This document shows, piece after piece, positions 49,738-60,135 of a DNA stretch of 64,000 nucleotides. Source of the DNA: Treponema vincentii (GTDB taxonomy: Bacteria; Spirochaetota; Spirochaetia; Treponematales; Treponemataceae); assembly GCF_018336815.1 (NCBI RefSeq), contig NZ_CP050497.1, positions 2,647,689-2,711,688 on the forward strand, given 5' to 3'. The translations under genes and the position numbers were made by a program. Each line of letters opens with the position of its first letter. Position 1 is the stretch's first letter. The notes under the pieces were generated by a model. The model was given only the letters and a program-made list of their open reading frames with translations, did no database searches and was not told the DNA's origin.

Positions 49738-52700
49738 TCATTCTTTCCAGACCTGAAGAACCCCCGGCTGCTTCCCCAGCTGTTCGATAAATTCATCGGA
49801 AGAGGATACTTTCAGCTGCGAAGAGCCCTTCACCTGATAGACGGTATCGTTATCGGTAATATGGATAAAAATATCGCAAGTGCCTTGCGCGCCGAAGAGG
49901 AAATCCTTGAGCGGCTGAAACTGTAAATCGGTTTCGATGAGCGGATCAAGCTCAAGATGAACCTCTTTAATCGAACGCTCTTTCAGCTCGTCAATGCTGA
50001 CCATCGATTCAACGAGGAACGACGGCGTATCACGCGAGCAGTCCACTTTCCCGATAAGGCCGCACACGGTTTCAGGCAGCGCATTGGCGCGGTTTTCTTC
50101 CCACGCCTTGGAAAAGAAGGTTAAATCGATGGTACCGGTACGGTCTTCAAAGGTGCCGAAGCCCATCCATTTGCCGTTTTTAGTCTGATAGGGGCGAATG
50201 CCGGTAATCATCCCGACGATGGTATACAGCTTTTCTTTCTGCGCACGCCGGAAATTAATCAGCTCCAAGGTAGCGCTGCGGTCAATCGCCTTTTTGTACT
50301 CATCGAGGGGATGGCCGGAAATATAAAAGCCCATCAGCTCTTTTTCGATACGGAGCTTTTCCTTTTGAGGCAAATCGTTGACCGGTCTAAAGGTAAAATC
50401 GGAAAACTCTTTAATGCCGGTGTCCTCAAAGAGGCTGGTTTGACCGACTGCCGAGCCCGCTTTTTTCTGCGCGCTGAACGCCATTGCCGCTTCAAGATTA
50501 TCCAACAGCTCGGAACGGTTTTGGCCGAGCTTATCGAAGCATCCCGTCTTGATGAGCACTTCCAAGTTCTTTTTATTCACGGTGTGTAAATCCAGCCGGT
50601 CGAGAAAATCGATAAACGATTTGTAGGGGCCGTGCGCAGTACGTTCAGCGACAATATCGCGGGCAGCCTGCTCCCCTACCCCCTTAATACCGAGCAGCCC
50701 GAATACGATATCTCCTTCATAGACCGAAAAATATTCTTCCGAGGTATTGATATCGGGCGCATGGAGCGCAAGCCCCATCTTGTTCGCTTCACTGATATAC
50801 TCCGGCAGCTTATCCGTCGAGGTAATCTCGTTGGTGAGGTTGGCTGCCATAAATTCCGCAGGGAAATTTGCCTTGAGATAGGCGGTTTGATACGCCAGTA
50901 CCGAATAAGCGGCGGCGTGGCTCTTGTTAAATCCGTAACCGGCAAAGGGAATCAGAATTTCAAAAATACGGTCGGCGTCTTTTTCCTTAAAATTGTTCTT
51001 TACGGCGCCTTCGATAAACCGCGTTTTCTCCTTTTCCATAACCTCTTTTTTCTTCTTTCCCATTGCGCGCCGCAGCAAGTCCGCTTGACCGAGGCTGTAG
51101 CCGCCGATACGCTGCGCAACCTGCATAACCTGTTCCTGATAGACGATAACGCCATAGGTTTCCGACAATATGTCTTCGAGGCAAGGGTCGGGATATTGAA
51201 TTTTCGACGCATCGAATTTCGATTCGATAAACTGATCGATGTAGGCCATCGGCCCGGGACGGTAGAGGGCGTTTAACGCGATGAGGTCTTCTATTTTATC
51301 GGGCTTTGCACGTTTCAGAATATTCTGCATACCCTGACTTTCAAACTGAAAGACCGCGGCGGACTTTCCTTCGCCGAGCATTTTAAACGTCGCCGCATCC
51401 TGCTCGTCGATCTGAGCAATGGAGAAATTCGCGTACTTCCCTCCCCGTTTTTTGATAAGGTCTTCCGTGTGCTTAATCAGCGTCAGCGTCTTGAGCCCGA
51501 GAAAGTCCATCTTTACCAAACCGCAGTCCTCTATTAAATCCATCGTAAACTGAGAGGCGGTCTTGCCTGTCTTGGAATCCTTGTACAGCGGTACATAATC
51601 GGTCAGCTTCGTTTTACCGATAACGATACCCGCCGCATGGAGGCTCGTGTTCCGGTTGAGGTCTTCAAGCTTTTCCGCAATGGAAAAAAGCTCCGTGTAC
51701 CGCGAGTCGGAGCGCATTTCGGCGAGTTCAGGAACATCCGCAAAGGCCTTTTCAAACGTGAGCTTGGGATCGGAGGGCATCATTTTGGTGATGGCATTTA
51801 CCTCGCCGAGCGGAATTTCCAACACCCGCCCGACATCCTTGATTGCGGCTTTCGGCTTCAATGTTCCGAACGTGATAATCTGACCGACGCTCTCATCACC
51901 GTATTTTCTGCGGACATAGTCGATAACCTCCTGCCGCCGTTCGAAGCAAAAGTCAACGTCAAAGTCCGGCATGGAAATACGTTCGGGATTAAGGAAGCGT
52001 TCAAACAGCAGCTTGTATTTGAGCGGGTCGATGTCGGTGATCCGCATCGCGTAGGCAACAATGGAACCCGCCCCGGAGCCGCGCCCCGGCCCGACCGGAA
52101 TGCCGTGTTCCTTCGCCCAGTTGATAAAATCCCATACAATGAGGAAATACCCGACAAAGTCCATCTTCATAATAACGCTCAGTTCATAGTCGGCGCGTTG
52201 GGTCATCTCTTCGGTAACGGGATTGTAGCGTTTCTTTAATCCCTCGTGTACGAGGTGAGTGATGTACTCTTCTTTTGTTGCAAAATCTTCCGGTATCTGA
52301 TACACGGGAAGGAGCGGCCCCGGCTGCGGAATTTCAAAGTTACAGCGATCCGCGATGCGGCAGGTATTGGACAACATTTCGGGATAACCGGGAAAGAGCT
52401 TTTCCATCTCCTCTGCCGATTTAAGATAGAATTGATCGGTTTCAAACTTCATGCGGTTGGTGTCGGAGCGGTTCTTTTTTGTGCCGATACAGAGGAGGAT
52501 ATCCTGCGCAACCGCATCTTTTTGCTCCGCATAGTGAGCATCGTTCGTTACCACCATCGGCACACCTATCTTGCGTGCCATCTCAATCAGCATCGGCGCA
52601 ACCTTCTCCTCGTCGGCGATACCATGCTTTTGCAGCTCGATAAAGTAATTGTCGATGCCGAATATGCTGCGATACCGCCTGACATGCGCTTCGGCCTCGG

Positions 52701-53169
52701 CCTTTTTACCCTGCAACAGCAGCGACGGTAATTCCCCCGCAAGACAGGCTGAAAGGCAGATAAGCCCCTCCGAATACTGTGTCAGCAGCTCCTCATCAAT
52801 GCGCGGTTTATAGTACATACCCTCGGTGTAGCCTTTGGAACACAGCACCATCAAATTCCGGTAGCCGGTTTCGGTTTCGGCAAGCAGGATAAGGTGAAAG
52901 TATTTGCGGACACCGGTATTGGTATTCTCCGGCTTTGCGAACCGGCTGCCGTTCGCAACATATACTTCGCAGCCGATAACCGGCTTTATCCCCTGCGCCT
53001 TACATTCACGGAAAAAACGCAAGGCGGCAAACATATTGCCGTGGTCGGTCAGCGCGAGGGCTGTTTGTCCGAGATTCTTAGCGGTTGTTACCAGTTGTTT
53101 TATGGAAGAAGCGCCGTCCAACAGCGAATAGTCGGAGTGCACGTGTAAATGAACAAAATCTTGAGGCAT
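49738..53169 (-). CDS. dnaE: DNA polymerase III alpha subunit
   Basis: Replicative polymerase, 1143 residues. PHP domain first (FVHLHVHSDYSLLDGASS; LTDHGNMFAALRFF). Polymerase active site: GPGRGSGAGSIVAYAMRITD and SMPDFDVDFCFERRQEVIDY with the paired catalytic aspartates. RPGPMAYIDQFIESKFD, then the helix-hairpin-helix region and an OB fold (LYTIVGMITGIRPYQTKNGK). The last codons VWKE-stop are followed after one base by TCCTTTTGAAAATATACG, the end of hairpin element I1, so the element may mark or have altered the transcript end. Confidence 0.97.
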   Translation of the reverse strand: MPQDFVHLHVHSDYSLLDGASSIKQLVTTAKNLGQTALALTDHGNMFAALRFFRECKAQGIKPVIGCEVYVANGSRFAKPENTNTGVRKYFHLILLAETETGYRNLMVLCSKGYTEGMYYKPRIDEELLTQYSEGLICLSACLAGELPSLLLQGKKAEAEAHVRRYRSIFGIDNYFIELQKHGIADEEKVAPMLIEMARKIGVPMVVTNDAHYAEQKDAVAQDILLCIGTKKNRSDTNRMKFETDQFYLKSAEEMEKLFPGYPEMLSNTCRIADRCNFEIPQPGPLLPVYQIPEDFATKEEYITHLVHEGLKKRYNPVTEEMTQRADYELSVIMKMDFVGYFLIVWDFINWAKEHGIPVGPGRGSGAGSIVAYAMRITDIDPLKYKLLFERFLNPERISMPDFDVDFCFERRQEVIDYVRRKYGDESVGQIITFGTLKPKAAIKDVGRVLEIPLGEVNAITKMMPSDPKLTFEKAFADVPELAEMRSDSRYTELFSIAEKLEDLNRNTSLHAAGIVIGKTKLTDYVPLYKDSKTGKTASQFTMDLIEDCGLVKMDFLGLKTLTLIKHTEDLIKKRGGKYANFSIAQIDEQDAATFKMLGEGKSAAVFQFESQGMQNILKRAKPDKIEDLIALNALYRPGPMAYIDQFIESKFDASKIQYPDPCLEDILSETYGVIVYQEQVMQVAQRIGGYSLGQADLLRRAMGKKKKEVMEKEKTRFIEGAVKNNFKEKDADRIFEILIPFAGYGFNKSHAAAYSVLAYQTAYLKANFPAEFMAANLTNEITSTDKLPEYISEANKMGLALHAPDINTSEEYFSVYEGDIVFGLLGIKGVGEQAARDIVAERTAHGPYKSFIDFLDRLDLHTVNKKNLEVLIKTGCFDKLGQNRSELLDNLEAAMAFSAQKKAGSAVGQTSLFEDTGIKEFSDFTFRPVNDLPQKEKLRIEKELMGFYISGHPLDEYKKAIDRSATLELINFRRAQKEKLYTIVGMITGIRPYQTKNGKWMGFGTFEDRTGTIDLTFFSKAWEENRANALPETVCGLIGKVDCSRDTPSFLVESMVSIDELKERSIKEVHLELDPLIETDLQFQPLKDFLFGAQGTCDIFIHITDNDTVYQVKGSSQLKVSSSDEFIEQLGKQPGVLQVWKE

Positions 53170-53259
53170 AGGTAAAACTATAGCAAAAAAGTCGGTATAT
53201 GATAAGAGGCGGGAAATGCTAACGCATCTAAAAAGTTTGACATTTATAATTCACAATTC

Positions 53260-54249
53260 TTAATCAATAATTCCCCACCACTCATTCAGCATTGCCCGTG
53301 CCTCTTCTTGTAATGAAGGAACCACGCAAACTTCCAGCTGCTTGAGGTTATCGGTGCGGTAGGTGCGCCCAAGGGCTTTGAGCGATTCGCGTATCTTAGT
53401 GCCGAGCGCAGGGTGTTCATCCAAATACGAAAGAATAATAGTAAAGACCGAGGCGGCGGAACACACTTTTTCCCATTCGGCAAGATCGGTGATTGCTTTG
53501 CGGGAAGTAACGCCGGTATTGATGCGATAGTTATAGACAGTATCGGGTATGCCTACGTACGTACCGGCATATAAGGCAATAAAAAAGTAGGTAAGGACGT
53601 CCTCCGCCATGGTACAATAGGTAAAGGGGATTTCTGCGTAGGCCTTTTGAACAAGCTTCGTTTTAAAAAGTTTGCCCCACAAAAAGTCCGAATAGAGGTG
53701 TTCTATCAGAAATCCGTGCATAATTGCATCGCCATGTAAAACACCCTCGTATACGTTTTGAGATCTTCGTGCAAAGACGGCAACACGCGCTTCCGGTTCC
53801 CCTTCCGTACCGAATACCGCTGCCTTTCCGTGCACAATATCCGCGCCGGACGCACAGGCGGCATCGTACAGGATGTGAAGCGCATCGGAAGGCAGCTCAT
53901 CGTCTGAATCGGCAAAGGCGATGTATTCCCCCGATGCAGCATTCACTGCCGTCCGGCGCGCTTCCGCCAGCCCAAGGTTCTTCCCGTGTTCCAAAAACAC
54001 GAACGGCAGCCCCTGCTCCTTAAACCGCTTGGCGTACGCTTTAATGATACGCTCAAGCTCTTTTGTGCCGGGGCTGCCGTCATTGACAATAATAGTTTCA
54101 AAAAACGGCGCATCCGCCTGCTGTAACACTGTGTCTAAAAACCGCCCGACCAGCCCCTCCGTCCCGTACACCGGAACGCAGAGGCTGACGAGCGGCTTGT
54201 GCTGCGCTGCACGCCCGAAGCGCACTGCGCAGCGTTGAATAAAACTCAT
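53260..54249 (-). CDS. Glycosyltransferase family 2
   Basis: 329 residues, GT-A fold. LVSLCVPVYGTEGLVGRFLD, IIVNDGSPGTKELERIIKAY (nucleotide-binding Asp), GEYIAFADSDDELPSDALHI (the DxD-type motif) and the later MAEDVLTYFFIAL are typical. The C-terminal 100 residues are not diagnostic. It starts eight bases after the preceding lipoprotein gene and is probably cotranscribed. Target polysaccharide or protein unknown. Confidence 0.88.
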   Translation of the reverse strand: MSFIQRCAVRFGRAAQHKPLVSLCVPVYGTEGLVGRFLDTVLQQADAPFFETIIVNDGSPGTKELERIIKAYAKRFKEQGLPFVFLEHGKNLGLAEARRTAVNAASGEYIAFADSDDELPSDALHILYDAACASGADIVHGKAAVFGTEGEPEARVAVFARRSQNVYEGVLHGDAIMHGFLIEHLYSDFLWGKLFKTKLVQKAYAEIPFTYCTMAEDVLTYFFIALYAGTYVGIPDTVYNYRINTGVTSRKAITDLAEWEKVCSAASVFTIILSYLDEHPALGTKIRESLKALGRTYRTDNLKQLEVCVVPSLQEEARAMLNEWWGIID

Positions 54250-54257
54250 CGTACGGG

Positions 54258-56745
54258 TTATTCCCAGTTAAAACCGGAGGATGAAGGCTCTCTTTGCAAT
54301 TGTTTAGAGAATATCCCGCCAGCATCCTTTTCTTCCAGCAAGTTTTTGTCTAAGTCATATTCAAAAACTTTGTTATTGTTAGCTTTAACATGGAATGCAG
54401 TAATTCCGTCTTTACCCCAAGCACTGTCCGAAGCAATAACGAGCTTTTTCGGCTTAACGGCGATAAAGCGGTAGAATCCATAGCCGGTACCCTTAGTTCC
54501 GGGCGGAGCACCAGTCGGGGGATCTATGAACTCCTTTTTAAATTCTTTATCATAGCTGCCTGTAAATGTATTTGCCGTTTGGCCAACTTTATACAGCACA
54601 CTGCCGTTTTTTAAAGCTATCAAGTCGATACCCGCTATTATCTTTCATCCCTTTTTCTATCTTTGACGTAACAGCATACAGCACACCGTCGACTATCCGT
54701 AAGTCATAAATAGCTTCATTATACTCGTTGTAAGAGTCAGGATAACTATGCGAATCTTCGGCAATGGCGGAAGAAACAATCGTTACATCCGAAGTGTCAG
54801 GGCTATCCTTCTTGTACTTTGTTACCTTAAGCGTATAGCGATTGGTCAGTCCTGTTTGTTTCGTAGCAACAAACACCCCGTCCTTGTTTGCAGCAAGCGC
54901 GGTCATCTTTCCGGTTATACTTGTGATCACGTTTGTCTCAGTTCCCAACCCAGAAAAATTGTCATTCCATATTAACTTAGATACCTGCCAACCGCCATCG
55001 TCACTTGCGTAATACAAACAATTCTGCCCATCGGAAACATCTACCGCAATATATTTAGGTATCCGCGGTACAATGCCTATCACGGGAGAATCTACTCCTG
55101 CAGTGCCGTCATAAGAAACGCCGTTTTTCAGCTCAAAGCGTCTAACCTTGTAATCATTCGAAGTATCTTTCCACAATATGTAGAGATTCCCCTCTTGGTC
55201 ATAGCAGAAGATATCAGTAGGGTTTGCGAACGCAGAAGCTGCAAACAGCGTGTTATCCGGGGAAAAAGGATCTGTTCCGGATGTACTTGTCCAATAGGTT
55301 ATATTACCCCCATCATTCTTCCACAGCAGTATCTTCGTATCGGGGTATTTGTACTCAGGTTTTTGCTCATACCACGTTGCCGCCGTGTCTTCGAAGGTTA
55401 TCGCATTTGTGTTCCGTTTAAATGCAGCGATGCGGTTTTTGTTGCTCTTGATATGCCAGTTTTCGTTTACATACTGAATATCCAGTCCATCGTCTGCAAT
55501 GTAGATCTTTTCTTCGTCATAGCCGATAAAACCAATCGGATTGGAAAAATAATTGCCGTCGAAAGCAAGGCCTAAATTCAGATTGTCGGCTTTGGGATTA
55601 AGCCCCACCTTGGTTTCATCGTTAAGCGCACCGCCGGAATAGGTATAACGGACGAGCTGCCCAAGTGCATACTTCCCATGATCCAATCTTTGTTCTTTAA
55701 GCAGGCAGTACACGCGGTTTTGGTCGGCAAAGAGGCCGGTACACGCAGTGTTATTATTGAAGGCGGCGCTGGATGGACGAAGGCTAGGAAGCGTCTTTAC
55801 AACCTTTTCTGTAAGCGTTAAGGCAGAACCGGACAACGCCGCCTCATAGGCGATGAGCTTATTTCCGTGAGATGGACTTGCCGCCGTTAAAAACAGAATA
55901 TTGTTATATGCAGCAGCTACGGTTATGTCGTCAACGGTGCTGATAGACGAACCGGTGAGATTATACGCATTAGAACGGGTAAAAGTATTATGCCCGGTTT
56001 CTTTTAGCGCATAGGCTTGTTTAGCTCTATTGATTAAAAAAATAGTATTTGTTTTAGGATCAACTGCCATAGTTATCATAGCCGGAGAAGTAGGAGTACC
56101 GGCAAGCGGCAACAGAGCTGTGATAGCAGTCTCAAAGCCGTTATCTTTCTTACCTTCGGCATCAAAGCGGCTAAGATACCTTGAACCGCCCTTATCATAC
56201 AGCACATATATCCGTCCAATACCGTCCCGTGCCGTTACCGGTAATATATAATTGCCACCGATGTTAACATTTGTAAGAAGTTCTTTAGCTCCAAGCTTCA
56301 AAGTAATTTCGGGATTTGCAGGATTATCGGCTACAACACTGAAAAGGATCTTCCCCACGCTCTTTGGCGTTTTTGAAAGCCTTACGGCAACATCATTGTT
56401 TCCGGCTGTAACGGTATGTACTACCGAACCGCTCCATTCCCCTGCTGCCGTTTTGACGGCAGCCTCTACTTTAATTATCTTTCCGATGGCAACATGAAGC
56501 GTAACAGATGTTGTCCCTTGTGCCAGTCGTGTACCACTATGCGCATCGGTAACGGTTATTTTCGTATTAGTATTGTCAAAACGGGGTAGCCCATTGGCAG
56601 GATCAACAGCACGGGCATCCCCACTCCCGATAACAATTCTCACAGTACCGGTCTCATTTCCGGCGGTCATACCGTTACATGCCGTAAACACAAGGCACAG
56701 CGCGGCAAAAAGAATGCTTACAAAGCTTACACATAATCTTTTCAT
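54258..56745 (-). pseudogene. Large lipoprotein with beta-propeller-like repeats, one-base frameshift near the end
   Basis: About 828 residues if repaired. MKRLCVSFVSILFAALCLVF, then TAC with the lipidation Cys; AGGAGG precedes ATG 56745. The mature part has a Big-like N-terminal domain and then repeated blade-like units (GRIYVLYDKGGSRYLSRF, KIYIADDGLDIQYVNENW, NLYILWKDTSNDYKVRRF). At 54607-54612 a run of six A breaks the frame after LDSFK; with five A it reads NGSVLYKVGQTANTFTG and ends FNWE at 54258. Function unknown; surface or periplasmic by lipoprotein signal. Confidence 0.8.
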
Positions 56746-56859
56746 ATTCAGCCTCCTATAAAAAAGTCCTCTATAAAAATAAAAGTCCCGATTCATTCGT
56801 TATCTTTTTAGGTAATCTCACTTTACCTATTTTCCTGAACGTAGTATACACCGTTTCGC

Positions 56860-57030
56860 AGAAAAAATATAGACCTGATCGCATTATTTGTGTGGAATTG
56901 ACAGGATATATCACATCCCCTACGGCAACTGCTTTGATATGGAAACCAGGACGGTTAAAGATTCGGCGGTATGTAACCCATAATTTTGAATTACGTCTCT
57001 GATATATTACGAAGAGTGCCGCGTTTATCC
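56860..57030 (-). pseudogene. Possible C-terminal relic of a lipoprotein
   Basis: A minus-strand frame encodes KLWVTYRRIFNRPGFHIKAV with AVGDVIYPVNS. The YR-(x)n-GFHI pattern recalls the ending of the lipoprotein at 30939 (YRSFTVLSNQDGFHIDNV). No start, and a terminator lies inside the upstream part of the frame. Weak evidence. Confidence 0.3.
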
Positions 57031-57044
57031 TGTAATCCCTATAA

Positions 57045-57092
57045 AACAAAAACGCCATAACAACCGCTGGAAACAACGATAGTATGGCGTTT
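57045..57092 (-). terminator. Terminator of yebC
   Basis: AAACGCCATA and TATGGCGTTT pair across a 25-base interval that can fold further (TTGTTTCC/GGTTGTTA region), followed on the minus strand by TTTTTGTTTT. It lies 29 bases after the yebC stop. Confidence 0.75.
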
Positions 57093-57120
57093 ATGATATT
57101 AAAAATGACAAAATATACCG

Positions 57121-57864
57121 TTATTCCTCTGGTTCAAAATCATCAGGAATGTCGAGGTTTGTGTATACGTTCTGGACGTCGTCATCTTCTTCGAGACGGT
57201 CGACCATTTTTAACACTTTACGGATTGTTTCCGCTTCCAAACTCATATACGTTGCGGGAACCATGGAAACTTCTGCAGAAACGGATTCAAAGCCTTTTTC
57301 CTGTAATGCTTCAAGCACGGAAGCAAAGTCGTTGGGGTCGGTTGTTACGGTGATAATGCCGCCTTCGGCCTGAATATCTTCCGCACCGGCTTCTAATGCC
57401 TCTTCCATCAGCTTTTCTTCGCTGACGACTTCGGCATCATACTCTATAACTCCTTTGCGGTTAAACATATAAGCTACCGAACCGGTTGCACCGAGGTTAC
57501 CGCCGTTTTTAGAAAAGAGGTTTCGCACATTGGCTGCCGCCCGGTTTTTATTGTCGGTCAGCACTTCTACCAATACCGCAACTCCGCCCGGCGCATAGCC
57601 TTCATACAACAGTTCTTCGTAACTTGCACCGCCCAATTCGCCGGTGCCTTTCTTAATAGCTCTTTCAATATTATCTTTCGGCATGTTAGCCGCGCGTGCT
57701 TTTAATATTGCAGTTCTTAACCGGGGGTTACCGTTCGGATCCCCGCCGCCCATACGTGCAGCTATAGAAATTTCTTTAATAAACTTTGTAAACATCTGAC
57801 CGCGTTTTGCGTCAGCTGCTCCTTTTGCGTGTTTAATTGTAGCCCATTTACTGTGTCCAGACAT
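57121..57864 (-). CDS. yebC: YebC/PmpR-family protein
   Basis: 247 residues. [60 protein letters not shown] and [20 protein letters not shown] are the family hallmarks. AAGGAG precedes ATG 57864; a longer frame to 57924 has no site. The family includes transcription regulators and, more recently, translation factors that relieve stalling at proline stretches. Hairpin array J starts 88 bases upstream. Confidence 0.95.
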   Translation of the reverse strand: MSGHSKWATIKHAKGAADAKRGQMFTKFIKEISIAARMGGGDPNGNPRLRTAILKARAANMPKDNIERAIKKGTGELGGASYEELLYEGYAPGGVAVLVEVLTDNKNRAAANVRNLFSKNGGNLGATGSVAYMFNRKGVIEYDAEVVSEEKLMEEALEAGAEDIQAEGGIITVTTDPNDFASVLEALQEKGFESVSAEVSMVPATYMSLEAETIRKVLKMVDRLEEDDDVQNVYTNLDIPDDFEPEE

Positions 57865-57951
57865 TATATACTCCTTCCGTCTTAAAAAGGTTAAAAAACA
57901 AGATGTGCGCAAAAGGTATATCATATAAAGATAAGCCTGTCAATTATGTGC

Positions 57952-58320
57952 CTTTTGAAAATATACGACGCATCTACGCCAAAACTATACATCCGTGTAT
58001 AGTTTTGGCTACGAGTTTCGCGTAACCGCGAAACATCGCTTCTGATATAACCAGCGGCATCCGTGCCGCTACTGCAATAAATCCTCAACGTATCATCACG
58101 GACAGGGATGTCCGTGGTTCCAAACAGTAACCAGTTTGCAAGCAAACCGGCAGCTCAAAAATGTACAAGGACGTACATTTTTGAGCGAGGATGTCCGTGG
58201 TTCCCAGCAGTAGCGACGTTTTTGTGCAGCAAAAACTCGCGTTCAAAAATTGACAAGGAAGTCAATTTTTGAACTTGCCACGGACGGCGGTGGTTCCACG
58301 CAGAAGCGAGTTTGCCCTGC
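57952..58320. repeat. Hairpin array J (largest, about ten hairpins)
   Basis: Begins CTTTTGAAAATATACGACGC. Then GCCAAAACTATAC paired around ATCCGT; GTTTCGCG/CGCGAAAC; GCGGCA/TGCCGC; CACGGACA/TGTCCGTG around GGGA; GTTTGC/GCAAAC; CTCAAAAATGTAC paired around AAGGAC; a worn h1; GTTTTTG/CAAAAAC; GTTCAAAAATTGAC paired around AAGGAA; and a worn h1 plus a cut h2. The first unit and the later ones lie in opposite orientation and share the joint AATCCTCAACGTATC with array C2. No gene occurs from 57925 to 58570. Confidence 0.88.
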
Positions 58321-58429
58321 AGTATTTGTCCGATTGGGTTGATTTAACCGGAGCATAAAATTGAGATATGTCAATCAAGGATGTTGTCAATCAAGGATAG
58401 TAATTATCCCAACTTTGTGTTACACTAAC

Positions 58430-58481
58430 TTAGGAAAGCACTGCTTAAATGCGCTCCTCGCTTTAATCAGCGCTTCCCTAA
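58430..58481 (+). promoter_or_regulatory. Leader hairpin upstream of potD-like gene
   Basis: TTAGGAAAGCACTG (58430-58443) and CAGCGCTTCCCTAA (58468-58481) pair at 12 of 14 positions. A direct repeat GTCAATCAAGGAT (twice, 58366-58398) precedes it. No recognised riboswitch; possibly a regulatory leader for the polyamine-binding lipoprotein. Confidence 0.4.
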
Positions 58482-58570
58482 CTATACCGCGAATTGCAGA
58501 CTTTTAATATTTTTTATTTTATCTTGGATAGATGTGGTTTTATATATGCAATATCATTGCGAGGTAAACT

Positions 58571-59632
58571 ATGGATCATCGTTTTAAAAGAATAGGCTCT
58601 ATTTTTTTATCCATCGTAGTAACACTCTCTTGGCTTATTGTTTTTACTGCTTGCCGCGATACACGAGAAGCGGTTCTCTATCTCTATAATTGGACATACT
58701 ACACGCCCGATTCCGTTATCAAAACCTTCGAAAAAAAATACAATGCCAAAGTTGTCTACGATGATTTTGCGTCAAACGAAGATATGTTTGCCAAACTCAT
58801 GGCAGGTTCAAAAGGCTACGACCTTGTTATCCCATCAGCAGACTATGTTTCTATCATGATAAAACTTAATATGCTTGATCCTATCGATGTTTCAAAAATC
58901 CCGAACATCCGCTATTTACGTTCGGATGTACTCCATCGAATTGACTATGACCCTAAAATGGAATTTTCAGTACCGTATTACATGGGCGCTGCCGGTATTG
59001 CGGTAAACACCAAAGAGGTGCCCGACTATGAGCGCGGCTGGAATATCTTTGAACAGGCAGATTTAAAAAACAGAATGACGATGATGGATGATATGAGGGA
59101 AGTGCTCGGCGCTGCATTAGGTTCTTTAGGTTACGAGCCGAACAGCACCAATCCCGATGAGTTGGAACAGGCATATCAGTTAGTCCAAAATAACTGGAAG
59201 CCGAATCTCGTAAAGTTTGATGCGGACGGTTTTGCAAAATCTTTTGCGTCGGGGGACTTTTTAGCGGTACAAGGATATGCGGAATCGATTTTTGCGGAGT
59301 TACAAGAAGATCAAACGCAGTATGTCGATTTCTTTATTCCGCAAGGCGTTCATTCAGGCTTGTACATCGACAGCTTTTGTATTCCAAAAGGGGCGCCTCA
59401 TCCTGAACTTGCACATGCCTTTATCAATTTTATGCTTGAGCCTACCGTTTATGCAGAATTTTTAGATACCTTCGGCTTTCCGCCTTCCATCCACACAGAG
59501 GCAGGATACTACCAAAAAAAGCGGCCGCACTACGCACTCGACGACCTTAAAGACTGCATTCTCAAAAAAGACCTCGGTGCAAACTTAGAGCTGTATAACA
59601 GCTTTTGGCAGCGGATCCGTTTTACACCGTAG
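58571..59632 (+). CDS. potD: PotD-like polyamine-binding lipoprotein
   Basis: 353 residues. A signal peptide ends in IVFTAC with lipidation Cys near 28; GAGG lies six bases before the ATG. The periplasmic-binding part starts LYLYNWTYYTPDSVIKTFEK (the NW-Y pattern of PotD/PotF) and has YDLVIPSADYVSIMIKLNML and SVPYYMGAAGIAVNTKE. It resembles the treponemal PotD protein. The permease and ATPase genes are not adjacent, so it is an orphan or its partners lie elsewhere. Confidence 0.9.
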   Translation: MDHRFKRIGSIFLSIVVTLSWLIVFTACRDTREAVLYLYNWTYYTPDSVIKTFEKKYNAKVVYDDFASNEDMFAKLMAGSKGYDLVIPSADYVSIMIKLNMLDPIDVSKIPNIRYLRSDVLHRIDYDPKMEFSVPYYMGAAGIAVNTKEVPDYERGWNIFEQADLKNRMTMMDDMREVLGAALGSLGYEPNSTNPDELEQAYQLVQNNWKPNLVKFDADGFAKSFASGDFLAVQGYAESIFAELQEDQTQYVDFFIPQGVHSGLYIDSFCIPKGAPHPELAHAFINFMLEPTVYAEFLDTFGFPPSIHTEAGYYQKKRPHYALDDLKDCILKKDLGANLELYNSFWQRIRFTP

Positions 59633-59760
59633 GATAAGCCGACTTCAACCATCTTATAAGGACAAATATATCCCGATATTCTGTGTCAGGATATGTTGAT
59701 TTAACTGTTGCATGTTATCATTACGGAAGTAATGTTGACCGCTAACAGCATATTGTAAGC

Positions 59761-60135
59761 TTACATGTCTAATAAGGCTGTATAGCGACAATTCAGAACC
59801 TCGGCTAATTTTTTAGCTATCTTTAAACCGATAACACGCCGATTGGCTTCCATCGCCGAAATATCCGTATAACTCACACCCGTAAGCCGTGCTAGTTCGG
59901 TGATAGAAAGCCCCGCACGGGTTCTATAAGCTGTAAGTTTATCGCCCGGGGTTATTTCTGATTTTAGTTTTTTATATAATTCCGTATCTTCCCATTTTTC
60001 AAGCCCATTATCACTTTCTTCGATATCAACCACCTGCGCTTGCGGATAGTGCTGCATAACCAAATCCTTAACGAGACGGGAGCCGATTCCTTTTATACTC
60101 ACATTAATAGGGTGTACTTTCTCTACTACCTGCAT
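59761..60135 (-). CDS. HTH (XRE-type) antitoxin
   Basis: 124 residues from ATG 60135 (GAGG upstream). The C-terminal Xre domain is KLTAYRTRAGLSITELARLT, GVSYTDISAMEANRR, IGLKIAKKLAEVLNC. The N-terminal ~60 residues are a dimerisation or toxin-binding part. It overlaps the toxin gene by 32 bases in toxin-first order as in higBA. This is the one toxin-antitoxin pair of the window in which both genes look intact. Confidence 0.85.
   Translation of the reverse strand: MQVVEKVHPINVSIKGIGSRLVKDLVMQHYPQAQVVDIEESDNGLEKWEDTELYKKLKSEITPGDKLTAYRTRAGLSITELARLTGVSYTDISAMEANRRVIGLKIAKKLAEVLNCRYTALLDM

Noticed and set aside
50632..51276. 214-residue and similar + strand frames inside dnaE
   Set aside because: Shadows of dnaE; codon pattern and homology belong to the minus strand.
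57952..58320. Retron, diversity-generating retroelement or integron attC array
   Set aside because: No reverse transcriptase or integrase gene occurs in the window, there is no template/variable repeat pair, and attC-type RYYYAAC/GTTRRRY ends are not seen.
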